Shown piece after piece: positions 21,646 to 35,573 of a stretch of 64,000 nt of DNA. The first letter of the stretch is position 1. Every line of letters begins with the position of its first letter. The notes beneath the pieces were generated by a model. The model searched no databases and was not told the DNA's origin. It saw only the letters and a list, made by a program, of their open reading frames with translations. Source of the DNA: Sarcomyxa edulis (Eukaryota > Basidiomycota > Agaricomycetes > Agaricales > Mycenaceae); the NCBI GenBank assembly GCA_009761415.1, contig QUOL01000005.1:2046001-2110000 (forward strand). Reading direction: 5' to 3'. Made by a program: the position numbers and the translations under genes.

Positions 21646-24600
21646 CTATTGATATCCTTTATAGTCGTTAATGGGAGTAGACGGCCAGTGGCTGTATTGT
21701 ACAGCTTGCTGTTCTAGTTCTTGTGGAGACCATGATGAGGGAGCCATCTGAGGCTGGTGTTGTTGCTCGTGGTGGTGATGATGAACAGGAGAAGGGTCGC
21801 TCGGGTGGCTATGCCCTAGCGGATGAAAACCTTGCGGTTGTGCATTATAATGATGAACGTTAGGTTCAGGTGGAGGTTTGATATCGTACATGACGTGCGA
21901 CGGTTTATCGTACAACAACGGCGTCCCGGGCACTGACGTATTGTTGCTGTTGTTCGTGGTGGTGCTCGGCATCTGTCGTGGATGCCCTTCATACTGCTGT
22001 TCCGATTCCGCATATCCATCACGAGGATCGAGATAATACGCACTCACGTACGCAGAAGGGGACTGTGCGGGACCAAAGTTCGGCGTGGAGAGACTAGAGT
22101 GAACACCTCCGGCTCCAGTAGTGTACGGAGAACTCCCATCCGATAAAGCAGCACTGCTCGGCGTATACGGACTAGAAATGGGAGGAGGGTGAGAGCTTGA
22201 TGCCGAGTCGAACGACCGACGAGACGGAGGAAGCGGTGGAAGTTCGTAAGGATGGTCGTACGATCCAGATGGCGACGGCGCATACATCGAGGAAGGAGCA
22301 GGATAGCTTTGATGCGACTGGGACTGAAGTTGTAGATGCGGAAGAAGCGATGGCTGCTGCTGCTGAAGCTCGAGGCGTGGCGTAACACTATATTGGCTCC
22401 GAGATACAACTGTATTCCGGGTGGTGGTAATAGCAGTGTCCATCTGATTATCATCAAACGACTGCTGACATTCCATCGAAGGTCCAGCCTGCAGCTGCAA
22501 TCGAGGATCCCGTGTTTGAGTCATTGAAATTGACGACGACCTCGAACGATAACCCGCCGCTGAAGTTCGAAGTTGAGTTTTCCGCTGCTGCTGCTGCTGT
22601 TTCTGGATAGTCTCAATTAACGACTGAGACGGAGATGGTATTACTGGCGCTCCAGACGAAGACGATACATCCCGAGAGTTCGTCGGCGCGGTCAACCTTC
22701 CGAAGGAAGTCAACGTCCCATCCTCATTTCGTGTAGGACGAGCACGAATCCCAGAAGTCGGAGGCGCTTTTTTGGCATGTTTAGATTTAGGCTTATCTCT
22801 CTCCTTCTCCTTGCCTGCGGACTTGCTACTAGCTGCAGATCGCACCTCTACCGCAGCAGAAGGAGGAGACTCCGCCACAATACCCGGATCGACCGTCGCA
22901 GCCGTCGTCGTCGTCGCTGTAGAAAGAGGCCGATCACCAATAGCAATATCCACCTCGTCATGCTTCCTCTTCAAAGGCGAATTGACTCCTGAACTCAAAC
23001 TCGAACCTCTCGCGCTTTCCGCTCTCTTCCTCATCCCATCCAAAGCTTCTTCGAGCCCTGGAACCACAACACCCAAAGCCCCAGTTTTGATAAGATCCAG
23101 CGCTACATTCATATCCTCCATCGCAGCCCTAGCCCACATACCTGTAGGCTGCCTGATGACGGCGTACGCGCACATGATGGCGGCTGAAGCTAGCGTTTCA
23201 GTGAGGGAGTAGAAAGACGTGATGATAGGTAGCGTCAACGGGAGAGGCGACGAAGACGTAGAAGTAGGGGATGATAATGACAAGGAAGGTAGTGGGAGCA
23301 GCAACGACGACGACGGCGATGGCGAAGATGGCTGAACGAAGGCCTTGCACGTACATATAATCGCATGTGCAGCATTAACCATCCCAAACGACGCATACTG
23401 CATCCCAACTCCGTCTTGCGCATGGAAGAATGGGAGGTAGAGTTTCATGATCAGCTTGTTAGCTATGATCGTGAAGTCACATCGTCGTGCGGTGTCCGAG
23501 TCCATCTTTGGATCCAGGTGATTGAAAGATGCGTTGTTCGTGGAGCTAGCAGACGCGTCCGAATCCATGGGAATGAAAGTGGCATTGGCAGGTGCGTAAT
23601 CCATCTGGAACATAGTTAGCCACTGTCTGATCTCGGTCTCGAAGCCTATAGCATCGCTAATGCTATAAGACGCTGGTCCTATAACCGTTGACGACGAGAT
23701 AGGAGATGAAGCGAACGCAGGAGTCTTGAATGTCCGACTCTTGATCGTCTTGATTAGGTGTGCAAACCTGTTGAGAAACATTCATATCATCACATGAGAT
23801 CCTTGTTTTCCTTGTTTCGTTTACGAGAGAAATGAAAGAGGAACAGAACGTACCGACACCTGCTCTCAAAATACCTCGCGTCTCCCTCCCCATTTCCCTC
23901 CTCATCCGTGACATGAGATGGCAAGCGTGTCGAATATGCATTATCAGAAATGAGCGGTGGTTGGCCCAGCGCGTCCGAGACGAATCTGTAGTAGCAAATA
24001 CGCGTGATTAGTCAAGTGCAATTGAACGTTCACGGGGAACAGAGATAAAGAACGCGTCTAGATTCCCGCGAGCTTCACGCGGAGAATGAACGGAAGGAAC
24101 CCGAACACGATCGAGGAAGCCAGGGAAGGAGAAGGCAGACAATGTTTCCTTCTTTGATGGATGTAGAGATAAAAATAATGAATGAATGAGAGACCCTCTG
24201 GCTTCCCCCGAGAATCGACCACGGAAAGTGCGGGTGCGGGGGTAGAAGCTTGGAGGAGGATATGGGGTAGGGAAGCTTCCGTTTCCCACTTCCGCTTCGG
24301 CCGACTCTCTTTACTTGTTTGCGAACCAAGCAAGCAAGCAAGAAACGATCCCACACCCATAGACAACCCGAAGCAAGGTAGACAAAATGGTCAGAAAGAA
24401 ATCAAGAAAGACTCACAAGTCATAGAAACAAACATCCCACCAGATACTCCTCCGTACGTCTTTCTCCTTCTCCTTCTCCCGTTCCCGTTCTGTTTCTTCG
24501 TGATCCATGTCCGATTCTTCACCTCTTCCCGTCGTTCCAGTTCCAACTACGAGATCAGGATCGGTACCGAGTCCCATTCGACGTGCGGTGGTCACCATCT

Positions 24601-26326
24601 CGCCGACCTACGGGGAGAAAGGGAAGACGAGAGGGAGAAGGTTGTTAGTTGTAGTCTCAGAAACACAATACCAGAAGCAATGCAAAACGAAATGAGAGAC
24701 GAATGGAATTGATGGTGCAAGGGAGCCAGAAACGTGGAGAACAAACGCACCATCTCAAACACCTTCGCCCTCGCGCTCTCCCCACCACTAGCACCATCAC
24801 CCAATGCGCCATCCAGCAATAGATAAACGACTTGCAAAAGTCGTGCGACGAGCCAGTCAGAGTCAGAGGGCGCGTCATTGTCTTTCCTCCCTCCTCCTCC
24901 TCCTATCGCATTTATGCTCGTATTTGTCGTACCCGTGCACGTCCCACTCCAAACACCCAACGCCTGTACTGAAAGATCGAATAAAAACCCTGCAGTCTCA
25001 GTCGTTCGCTGTCTCTCCCTCTCCCTACCTTCCCCATCTTCCATATCCACATCCACCTCCAAATCCCTCCGTAATTTAAACCCATAATTCCCCGTACCCG
25101 AACCCGAGTCGGAATATGATGACTTACTCGTTTCGTTGTGTCGTGCATGGAGAAGTGAACCAATAGCGTACGCTGCACACATCGCCGCGAAGAATGGGAG
25201 AGATTCTTCCATTCCCAGCTTATCCCTTTCCCTTTCCCTCTCGTCATCGTGCGATTGCGTCCACCCATCGACACCTCCCCACACCAATTGAGGCTGACGT
25301 GAGTTCAGAGGCGGGTACTCACCTCCCCTCCGCGGATACTCGCCCTCAGTCTCGTCTCGAAACCGCCTCATCCTCCCGCACAAATCGACCCACCACCATC
25401 GAGTGCCAAGGATGGTGTTTGCGGTCGTGATGTACGGGGTGGTGTTTTCGTGGATGTGAGTCGCAAGTAATGAGAGTAGGGCGGGTGTTATTCGTGGACG
25501 CGTCCTGTTGTCGGCGTCTGTCGCGGTTGCGAGAGGAAGTATGGGAATGGGGGCGGGGATAGAGGCGGTCTTTGATTTCCTGGTGGAGCGTGTGGAGGAG
25601 CTGGAGCTGGAGGGTGGTGGGAGGAACAAGTGGGTCGATTGAGGTGGAGGGGTTGAGGGAGGTGGATAGTAGATGTTGATAGGTGGGAGATGGAGGTTCA
25701 ATGACTGGGTGCACGACTGAGGTTGTCAAGATAAATCTAAGTCTTATCAGAAATAACGAAGACGAAGGGATGGTACGCACTGATTCTGATTTCGCTGGTG
25801 TGATGGAGAGGCCAAAAGAATTGAGAAAAGAACCGTTCAGGTCTGAAGTGGGAATCGAAAGAGTTGATATTCCTGTTGGAGGTGGAGGCGCGATAGGTGG
25901 TTGTGGTATCTGCGGAGAGTCTACAAAAGAAAGACGGATATCGGATTCGTTATCGCCCGCACTACTCGTAGGTTGTGGTTGTGGTTGTACTGCGGGGTAA
26001 GTTGGGTGAAATGAGGGAATAAGCTGGGATAGGGTAGATTCAACGTGGATTAGTCTGTTATTCAGGGAATGCAAGTCGACTTTTTCAGCAGCAGCGGGTG
26101 AATAGAGACATTTAGCGATAGTATCGCGTTTAGTACAGCTTCCACAGGGATTTTTTCTGTCGCATTTTAGTTTGAGACGTTTACATTCTGCACAGACGAC
26201 GGTGATACGGGAACGAATTTGACTGCCAATTCGTGAGATACACTGAAAAATGAGAAAATACAGTACTTACGGGCCATTCGAAGCTGCTGGCTGTTGGCCT
26301 GGCTGTCCTGCGGGTGGGTTGTCCAT
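21646..26326 (-). CDS. Zn2Cys6 fungal transcription factor
   Basis: A fungal-type binuclear zinc-cluster regulator. The first exon (MDNPPAGQPGQQPAASNG) splices with correct phase to ITVVCAECKRLKLKCDRK, and the six-cysteine pattern CxxCx6C..PCxxCx8C is complete at about residues 29-57. A dimerisation coiled coil (LHSLNNRLIHVESTLSQL) follows. The middle exons, about 23.6-25.5 kb, have helical stretches such as ESLPFFAAMCAAYAIGSLLH that fit the fungal-specific (PF04082-like) regulatory domain. The last exon, about 700 codons, is low complexity, with Ser/Pro, a Gln run and HHHHH tracts. The number of middle exons is approximate. No close relative with known targets can be named. The large upstream interval suggests complex regulation. 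Confidence 0.85.
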
Positions 26327-29300
26327 GAAGGCAGGAAGGAAAGAGGCCCCAGGGCCAAAAGCAGCCGTCAAAAGCAAAGCACAGACGCGGGGACCTTACG
26401 ACCTCGGAAATTGCCGCAGCGATCGTAAACTCTATCATTCTCCCCGCCGGATCTATCCATCCTTCGACTCGGTCCCGCCCCATACCGCAACTAGCTGCAG
26501 CTGGTAAGTAGGAAAGGGTATTGATCCCGAGGTAACTGCGAGCGCGTCAGGCCGTTCCTTGAATGCCATTCGTGCCACTCGTAATGCCACCCGCATCGTG
26601 GTATACCCCAGATTGTCTCCACTTCCACATCCCGGCGGCCCCTCATCATTATCTCGGCCAACCCACTTGCTTCTCATCACTCTAGGTAAGTATTTATAAA
26701 CCTCCCCTCTCTCATATCTTTTATTAACCCCGCATTCAGTCTCGGCCCCGGATCATACACCCACGTTCTGAATCTCTAACATCCTCCTCGAACAATGACT
26801 CGCAATGAGCATTGGTGATCAGCTCTCAGGCAATGCGCATGAGACGACGCGAACGTACAGTGAGCGGAGAAACGACCCCTTGAGACCATGATATTCCTAC
26901 ACACAGGCGGGCATGTCGGACATTTATGTTTTTAGGTTTAGGTTCGTTCATTCGTTCGTCTAAATTCATTCATCTGCTCTTTCACCTCCTCTCTAAATTC
27001 CATTCTCGCCAGAATAGTCCCGCAGCACATCCCCGTTTTTACAGACACCTACATCTCAGATCCAACGACGATTGCCGTCTCTATTTTCTCATTCCTTCAA
27101 TGTTGGCGCCACAAATATGTCGTCCACCTATTGTGAGACCTTCATTTCCTCCTCCCCGCGTCTCACTCAGGCTACAATGTCTAGGGCCTATCCCTCTGAC
27201 TCCACTTTCTGCACTCTCTCTCAATGCTCCCAGTAGAGCCTGGAAGTGTTCACACCTCGGCCTCGGCCTCAGTCCCATGCGTCAAATGGATAATTTCCCA
27301 CCAGATAACATCTCGTCAGATTCAAAAAAGAACGAAAAAGATAACGAAAAAAACATCAGCCATGTATGTAAGGAGTACATCATATGTACATATGAACCAC
27401 TCTACCGTCCAATCATTGGCTAATCGCGCGTCCGGGCAAAGAGTCGCCGGTACCCAATTGCGAGTACTCGGTTGGGGAAGGGTCGACCTATCCGCCTGAT
27501 AAGTTATTGCACTCAGAGCTATACATGAATGAGAGCAGAAGGTCGATGACAAAGAGTTGGGGCTGGTACCGTCGCGTCTGATAGTCTCGGGTGTCTCGGG
27601 AGTCGCGTCGCGTAAGAGACACGTGCTATTTTTGTCCGTCCGGATCCAGCCCGAGCCTGAGAGATTGCCCGGCTTTCCCTCAATCATCCAACCTCCTCCA
27701 CCTCCATCATGACCGTCCAACAACATCGACAACATCGAAGCGAGCAATACATCTGAATTGGTTAACACCTCAGTGGATGCCGATATCGCTGGTCTTGAGG
27801 CTGGTACTACGTAGCGACGCTTTCTAATCAAAGTTACTCGCAATACGAATCGATTTTGCAAGCCGGCTTCAAGTTGTTGTCAAAAGATGTTATGTGCAAG
27901 CTCAAGTATGTATCGCCCTAGCTTACCATCAGGGCACTGGACGACTTGCCTTTCTTTCTGCCGTTGTTCGAGATCCTTGGTCGTTCAAATTGGTCTTGGT
28001 TTTGGTTCAAGTGAGTGTAATTCTTGGTTTCCTTTACCAACGAGGGAGTTACTTTCGTGATGTAGTGACCCGACACATCCATGTTCCGTCGACTTGTGTC
28101 AGCTTACCTATTGTCCAAAGTCACAGCCCGAGCTAGTAGCAAGCTAGTAGACAAGTCTTTTCGGTTTTCATTCCCAATTTCAATTCACTCACATTGAGAT
28201 TGTTGTTCTGTTAGGGACCATTAGTTCACGACCAAGTCTCGAGTGCTCGGTCCGAATACATTCACTACAGTTCACTTTCCAGATCTCTCTCACACACATA
28301 CATACCCCTTTCAGCGTCAGCTTTGGCTTTCGTCCGCAATTACCTCGGATCACACTGGCATCACACCCTTTTTACTTTTTCTCGATGATCATGAACATAT
28401 AGGGTGTCGCTCTTCTCAGCGGTGAGAATGCATCTAGTAATCTGAACAAAGGTTAGCCCCGTTTGACGCGCCGTCGATGTTGATGTCGAAAAGAGACGAA
28501 TCAGTGGGTACTTATTTCTATCGTGTGGGGTGTCTTTGTCTTTGTCCTGAACCTACATGCGGCGTCGATTCCGATTCCTTCCTCACCCCCGCGTCATACT
28601 CGACCTTCCTTCATTCATAACTTCATACCTTCCCCGGCGGCAGACGACTCATTTCCCCAGCCCTGACCACGCGCTGACTGACTAAGTCAGACTTCGAAGC
28701 CTGAGGGAAGAGTAGAATATGACAGAATCACACTTCTCTGTCCTTCGAACAGGAGTTCGTTCTCGAGTCTCGATCCCTCTTTTTTTCCCTCACGAATTCG
28801 TCATGTCACCGTTCACTTGGGTCTCGAGTAGGAAAACATCTAACGCCGCGGGTAGAAGATGTACAGGAACTCGAGTGCAATCACAGATTGGCAATGTGCC
28901 GTGTGCACAGTACAGCTGCAGCCTACGGGTGAGTCAACCGAAATGCATGAGATGAATGCAGTCTGACTGATTGATCGACTCTCTCGAACGCAGAGCCATT
29001 ATTGCCATTCCACTGCTCCTCTAAATGAGACCGACCCCACTCCATCATCTCTCATCCCTATTCCCAGTAAGAATCTGATCCAAGAGAACTCGAACGGCGC
29101 CCCGTCGTGTAAATACATGGGTACTTGGTATGTAAGCACGTAGGTAAGTGGTACGTGCGTGCGCCCTAGTGGATATCAAACTCTAACTACCCAGACTCAC
29201 ATGTCCCCGAGTTTCTTGCCTCAGGCCGGCCTCCCTCGATCGTGTTCTGAATCATATGCATGATACCCCGTTCCTCAGGCTATGACTGCATCCTACTTTC

Positions 29301-29867
29301 GAAACGCCACAAAGGTGCCGCTCATTAGACTTTATTCCTACGTTCATAATGGCATTCGAAGAGAAGGCATCGGTCTCGGGACCTCCTTCGTTCACACCTT
29401 TCGTAAGTAATTGTTGCCGTTGAGGAGCTGTATAGGCTCCTCGACGATTGTCTTTCTGTAGAGAAGAAGCGTGTATATAAGGGGTCTATCATACTTGGCC
29501 GTGGCCGGCGCCGTGTACAATGTGATGACCCAGTCTTGTAGAGTTTACAACGGGGTTTTTTGATAACAGCATCGCGTCTTCTGTAAAGAGCGGCGTCCGT
29601 GTCTGGCAGCTGACTTGAGAATTCAAGCTTCTAAGGTATCCCACTTCTGAGTGAACACTTTATCTAAGCGCACTTGGAGGATGACACGACTCATCACTCG
29701 TTGACAACAGTAGACTAGGAGTTCTTTGAGGTCGAGCATCAGTACTTTCTCTTTCTCAAGGGGAATGGCTCGCGTCGACGCGTCGCGTCTCGGCTTTTGC
29801 CGAAAATACCTTCCTCTTCACCTTTCCTGCCACTGGCACTGTCCTGATTATTGAGTGCTACTTGACC
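26327..29867. other. 3.5 kb gene-poor interval between zinc-cluster gene and ORC3
   Basis: This is the longest stretch without a recognisable gene, between two divergent genes. It holds TATA-like elements (for example TATATAAG at 29472-29479), pyrimidine-rich tracts and many short frames on both strands, none with a domain. A two-exon micro-frame at 29349-29563 is listed separately. Long 5' leaders, uORFs or noncoding RNA of the transcription-factor gene are likely explanations. Confidence 0.45.
29349..29563 (+). CDS. Possible 51-residue spliced micro-protein
   Basis: An ATG at 29349 opens 18 codons (MAFEEKASVSGPPSFTPF) that end exactly at a strong donor GTAAGT. After a 59-base intron with a TGTAG acceptor at 29461, the same frame runs 33 more codons and contains a short hydrophobic stretch (GLSYLAVAGAVYNV). 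No family is recognised. The splice signals are good, but a frame this short can arise by chance. It could also be an upstream reading frame of ORC3. Confidence 0.22.
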
Positions 29868-32811
29868 ATGGCTTTTCATCCAAACTTCGATGACCCAAAC
29901 CAGGTACTTCTACGTCCAGATTGACAAATGGGACCGAATGACTTACGCCTGTCAAAATTCTAGACAGTTTTTTACATTCCATACTCAGGTGAGTTGCAGC
30001 TATCCAACATACGCCCATACGTACCCTCCCATAAACACAACATCATGCGTCCCTGTAGATGAGGCTGCTTCTCCAATGCCCGACCCTAATCCTCACGTAT
30101 CCCTATATCCGGCGCGTGATTTACCCTCTGCCTATGGCCACGATCTGCGATTGGAGGCATATCGAAGAGCGTGGACGAAATGTTTGGATCGTGTACAGGT
30201 GCGTGTTGTATATCTCATACATAAATCATGCACACTCATTCTGTTCCTCTGGTATCGTCCTAGAGCATAATACGATCTCTGCATAAGCCTGTGGTAGATG
30301 CCATAGTCCAGGAAATCCATGCATCATACTCGGATGTATTGCTAGGTCTGCCATACGCAGAGATACCTATCATCTCGGTCACAGGTGAGTGAAGGAGGCA
30401 CTAGGCCCCGGGTCTTGAGTGCGCTTTTTGACGACGAACACTCTTCTAGATCCAACGGCAGGGTCATCTGTTTTGAAAGATGTGGTCGAGGCTCTGGAGG
30501 AGGAGGAGGAGGAGGGCGAAGGCCCCCCAGCGAGTGCGTTTGTGGCACATCTGTATCCTGGAGATTGCCCAAACATCATGACTGCGATGAAAGCACTTGT
30601 CGCCAGTTTTGTGGACCGACCCACCATTCAAGAAGAAGAAGAACCTAAAAGTAAGTGGTGTCGTTGTTACATGCTTTGATGAGGTTTTGTTTTGTTGAAA
30701 TTGACCGTGACCAGAAAAACGAAAGCCAGCAGCTGCTCTGGCTCACTATGATATAACGCTATTGGAGGTCTGGTATGACGCCGTCAAGGTGATTCACGGT
30801 ATGTCAACATTCTTCCTTTCGAAGGCAAAACGGTCATTTTTTTACAATCCCCCATTTCATTTCATCTCATAGAGTCTCCTCTAAAACTGGTCGTCTTTTT
30901 GCACGACTTTGAGCAACTCGACTCCGGGATTGTGCAAGATCTATTCTACATATGCAGGTACGTTCGCGTGAACCTTCTTTGATGAAGATATATCCCTTAC
31001 TGAGCCCTGATATAGTCTTCATATCTCCACACTTCCCTTCATTTTTGTGTTATCACTCTCTTCTCCTGCTTCGCCATCGTACCTCCATTTAACATATCCT
31101 CGATCGACTCTTGCTCTCCTACGGGTCCGCTCATTCATCGTCCCCTCAGGCCACGACATATTTGAGAAGATTATGACCAAGGTGCGTGTGGAGCCATGTA
31201 AGATGATTCAATTGGTGATTTCATATCAAGGCTTCGTTTCCAGACATTCCTAGACCTCGAATTCCAACCTGATATCGTCATTGGTCCAGCAACACTTCAT
31301 TTTCTGGAGGATTACTTCCTCAGAAACAATTCTTCCCTCGATGCTATGATCACCAGTTTGCAAGTACGTACTATGTTCCACATGTCATGCGTACTCACGG
31401 GCTCTCCTCATATATCATCTCGACTATAGCTAGCCCACATGAAACACTTTACCGACCCACTCACCGTCTTCGTGCACGATAGTCTCCTCGGAAAAACGGA
31501 CCTAAAGCACACAGCAGCGACGCTGCTCGAACCGAGTTCCCGCCCCTTCCTCAATTCGGTGCTCTCACGCACAAAACAGCCTCCCACCGCCACAATTACG
31601 ACCACAACCACAACACAGAATGTGTCAAAACTGCTCTCCAACCTGGATGCCCGTCGTCAGGAATTCCACTCCTATGCCCGACAAATGAGGATAGGTCTTA
31701 GATTGATGATTTTGATTCACGAGTTTATGAAAAAGCAAGAACGCAGACTTTCCCATCCACAGTTCACCTGGACAGTGTCGGAATTGATGATTTATGGTAT
31801 GGAAGGGAAATTAGGAAAACCGGTTAAAAACCTGGGTTTCATAGTCAAGTGCGTATGTCTCTTCTTCGCGGCGTGGTCCTTTTTTGTTGATTGATGCCTT
31901 TAACCAGGAAACTGTCTACGGAAAAATTGATCGTACTTCTGGAGGAGATTCACAAGTTCTTTCTAGAGATACCGTCAGAAGGTAAGGCAGAAGAAGAGGA
32001 GGATGCTATGAAGATCGTCGAAGCCTTTTTGGTCGTTGTTCGAAGTCCTGACGATACGCCGACCGCTGAAGCTACTTTGCCTCAGTGGTTGACGATGTAC
32101 CTCGAGTAAGTCACTGTTTTGTGCCTTATTTTTCTTGTTCAAACTATAGACGACTCCCTTCCCGCCCAGTGATGCTCTACGAGGACTAGAAAACGTGGAC
32201 ATGTGGGACGTCTGGTATACTGGGCAGTCGCCGTTTCCCTCCGAAGTAAGCTCACGAATGGACTTTACTCATCTTTTCTGCGTCTTCTTGGCTTGGTACT
32301 CACCAAGTACGTTCTACAGCTCATCAATCCTTCCATACGCGCATCCGTATTATCGGGATTGCTACATCCCTCTGGCTTCGCAGGCGGGGAAAACAACAAT
32401 GACCGACAAGGACAAGGAAACTTATCAGACCAACCTGATATCAGTATCCTTCTACAGCGTTATCTGAATAGCGGGAAAAAGATCAATGTCTACGATTGGT
32501 ACGACTCTTTCCTCGTCGCGCTGGAAAATCAGAGAAGGGACCAAGCATCGAAGAAACGCGATGCTCGGCAATCTAGTTCTCCCAAGAAGGGCAAAAGCAC
32601 AAGCAAGAGTAAGCAGAAGCAGAGGCAGAGGAAGAATGCGGAGGAAGAAGGAGATGGAGACGAGAAGGAACCAGACGAGGAGCAGTGGAAGCTGCAGGTG
32701 CAGGCGCGATTCATCCGAGCTATGCATGAGCTGGACTATCTGGGTTTCATTAAACACAGTGGGAGAAAGGCTGACCATGTATTGAGGACAGTCTTCGATA
32801 TCGTCGATTGA
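29868..32811 (+). CDS. ORC3: Origin recognition complex subunit 3
   Basis: Orc3 is part of the six-subunit complex that marks replication origins and loads MCM helicases. Exons begin MAFHPNFDDPNQ, then TVFYIPYS, and continue with LEAYRRAWTKCLDRVQ, FVAHLYPGDCPNIMTAMKAL, LVVFLHDFEQLDSGIVQDLF (Walker-B-like region of the AAA+ fold), LAHMKHFTDPLTVFVHDSLL and the C-terminal winged-helix part ending ELDYLGFIKHSGRKADHVLR. About a dozen exons give roughly 750 residues. A very basic Lys/Arg-rich insertion near 32.6 kb precedes the last helices. The gene ends 65 bases from the stop of FOL1, which converges on it, so 3' UTRs probably overlap. Confidence 0.93.
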
Positions 32812-32876
32812 TACACGAAAAATAATTGTATAGAGAGGACTCCCCGTTTGCAAAGCCATATCATCAGTGTGATAGG

Positions 32877-35573
32877 TCAAGGCCAATTCCAAAGCGCGCT
32901 TCCTACTCTTACAACGTCTCTCATCTCTTTTACGTCGTGTACTCGCACTATCAAGGCTCCTTGCTGCACTGCACATGCAACAGCAGCCGCAGTTGCCCAT
33001 CCACGCTCTTTAGGCTGAGTATCTCGTCCACCGTCCTGCGCGAGTATGGCACCCAGGAATGACTTCCTCGAAGTACCGATGAAGAGAGGATACCCTGCGA
33101 GAGGATTCCGTCTAGGTTGTCCCTGATTCTCTAATGAGGAGTGCAAATTTTCAGACGTATATCCAGGAGACAATCGAGAAACTCGTACCTGGCCCTATTG
33201 GTTTATCAACTGAGATGCTTGCTCCCTCTCTCAATACCTCTAGATTCCCTCTTACAGATTTACTGAAACCAACGCCAGGATCCATGATAACGTACCACCG
33301 CCGTATCCCCCCCTTGCCTTTGACGATTGCGTCCACCTTCTCCCCTAACTCCACACGCACACCTTCCAAGACTGCTCCATCGCGTGCATAATCATAAGCA
33401 GAATAATCCTTGTTTTGGCCCGCGTCGCCTCGGGAGTGCATTAACACAACAGGAACAGCCGTTTTTCTGGCAACCCTTTTCATCTCCGCCATACAGTTCT
33501 TACCATCGTTAGGGACGGAAGGATATGAATTGGGTCCAGTGAAGGCATACACATCGTTGATACAGTTGGCGCCAGCCAATATCGCAGATTCGGCTACCTC
33601 GGGTCGGAACGTGTCCACACTAATCAGCACGTCGCTGGACGCTGAATTCGACTCTCGGATGGCTTGTACGACAGGTAGGACCCTATCGATTTCTTCCTGG
33701 ACATCAACAAACGCTGCTCCAGGTCTTGTAGAATAGCCACCGATATCGACTATGCTGGCACCCGCTGCTACGGCCTCAGAGACGTAGGAGAGGGCACTGG
33801 GCATGGTGTTGTGCACTGAACCATCGGAGAAAGAGTCTGGAGTAACGTTGAGGGTTGCCATTAAGTGAGTCTTGCGTTTGAAGTGATTTTGAGTGCCGAC
33901 AGGAAAACTCCAGTGTGTTAAAGTCGGAGGAACATTGTCAATGTACGCATGCGAAGAGTTTGAGGGGCTATGATGTCGGGGGAAAGGGATGACCTTGCTC
34001 ATGGGGTAATTTGGGTCTGGCAGTATGGAATCGAGAAGTGCGTGAATAGACTTGTGATATACGGGATGAATGTAATCCGGAATCATGCTGCAAAAATGGA
34101 ATCAAAATTGCCCTTGTCGGAAAATTGGAAAGTGTGGCGTACTCATATAGAGGTCTGAGCACAAACTCACGCTCTGCCATTTTAGGGTGTGGGATAACTA
34201 ATTCGCCCGTCAGATTCTCCAAGTCTGCCCGCTTATCCGCAGCCCGGGTATCGATGACAACATCATCGTACAGGATGATGTCCAAGTCAACTGCACGAGG
34301 GCCATTGCGAATAGAAGGGACGCGTCCTACAGATTCTTCGATGACTTTCAAAAGTCGTAGGAGCATGTGTGGAGTCATATTCGTTTCAATCTGAGTTGTT
34401 TAGTAAGTGTTTGAGATGTGTGAATCTGCATGTTGCGACTTACAATACACGCGCAGTTGATGAACGATGGCTGGTCTGTAACATACATCGGAGCGCTCTC
34501 GTACAAGAAGCTTGTGTTCACTACCGAGGCAATCAGATCTTGGTCGTCTAGTCCAAGGACTTCCTTTGGTTTCTCCAGTAATCGTAAGGCAAACTCGATA
34601 TTATAGAATCGATCACCGAGGTTGGAGCCTAAGGCTATTGCTGATTTGTGAAGTGAAAAAACTCGAACATCCAGTGGGCGCAGTAAATTTTTATCGGTGA
34701 AAACGTCAGGGTAATCAGCAAAAGTCCGTGTAATCTCGACCTCTGCTGAACTGGCGAGGATGAGGGCGTAAGGTTTTGCTGCCCTGACTGTAACGAACGG
34801 TGGGTGAGTACATGGAGTCGGAAATACTGCTCGAAGGGTTTCAAGAGCAACGAAAGATGCCAAAGCTTCTATCGTCTGGTATGCCGATCGGGAGACGCCC
34901 TAAGGATAACGTATGTTGGTCAGGAAGAAAAAACGAGTATTCAGTGAGACCCTACATCATACAAGGCTCTCGTCAAACCACGAAAATCAACCCCCATATT
35001 CAGTTCCTCCACTTTGGCATGACTGAGATCCCAGTCTATACATATATTCAGACACACAACCTGTTTCTCGACTCGTTCACAAGCATTGATGCCAACAATT
35101 GCATGACATTCCAAATCCTCACAAAAATACTTGACCCGTTCAGAGGTCAAAGGATCCGTCAAAGGCCCGGCACCCTTCCATTCCTTCCCTATTGTTTTGC
35201 AATGCAACGGCGGAGTGGCCTGCACGACTCGAAGACATAGACTCGTTACGTCTGGAAACTCGGCCCCAATCAGATCAATTATCCGGGTAGTAATTGCATC
35301 AAGGTCGCAATAGGGTGTTGAAGATGGTACGTTCTCCGTAATGGTAGAATATAGAGCAGAATAGTTGATCGACTGCGAGAGATCGTCGGTGAATGCAGTT
35401 GTTCTCAGGTCATGGGCGATTGACAGTGAAATTAGTATGGGTTGCAAGACGACTTTCTGTGGGGCCTCTTGAGGCCAATGTGCGCCAGTAGATATAGGGA
35501 CTGTCAAAAGAAGATCGTTGATGCGAACGATGTCCTGGGTTGTATTCTGGCTAGTCATGTCAATTTTCGCCAT
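32877..35573 (-). CDS. FOL1: Folate synthesis multienzyme (DHNA-HPPK-DHPS)
   Basis: Fungal Fol1 combines dihydroneopterin aldolase, HPPK and dihydropteroate synthase. From the N-terminus: a first aldolase module (INDLLLTVPISTGAHWPQEA) and a second (LECHAIVGINACERVEKQVV), as in other fungi. HPPK follows, with AIALGSNLGDRFYNIEFAL and GPRAVDLDIILYDD. DHPS has LMATLNVTPDSFSDGS, IVDIGGYSTRPGA, VLISVDTFRPEVAES and IMDPGVGFSKS. The protein ends VGSALWNWP. The DHPS region is the sulfonamide target in fungi. About seven exons; roughly 800 residues. The start ATG at 35573 precedes the first aldolase; a second ATG five codons later is an alternative. It shares a 179-base divergent promoter with EMC2. 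Confidence 0.95.
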
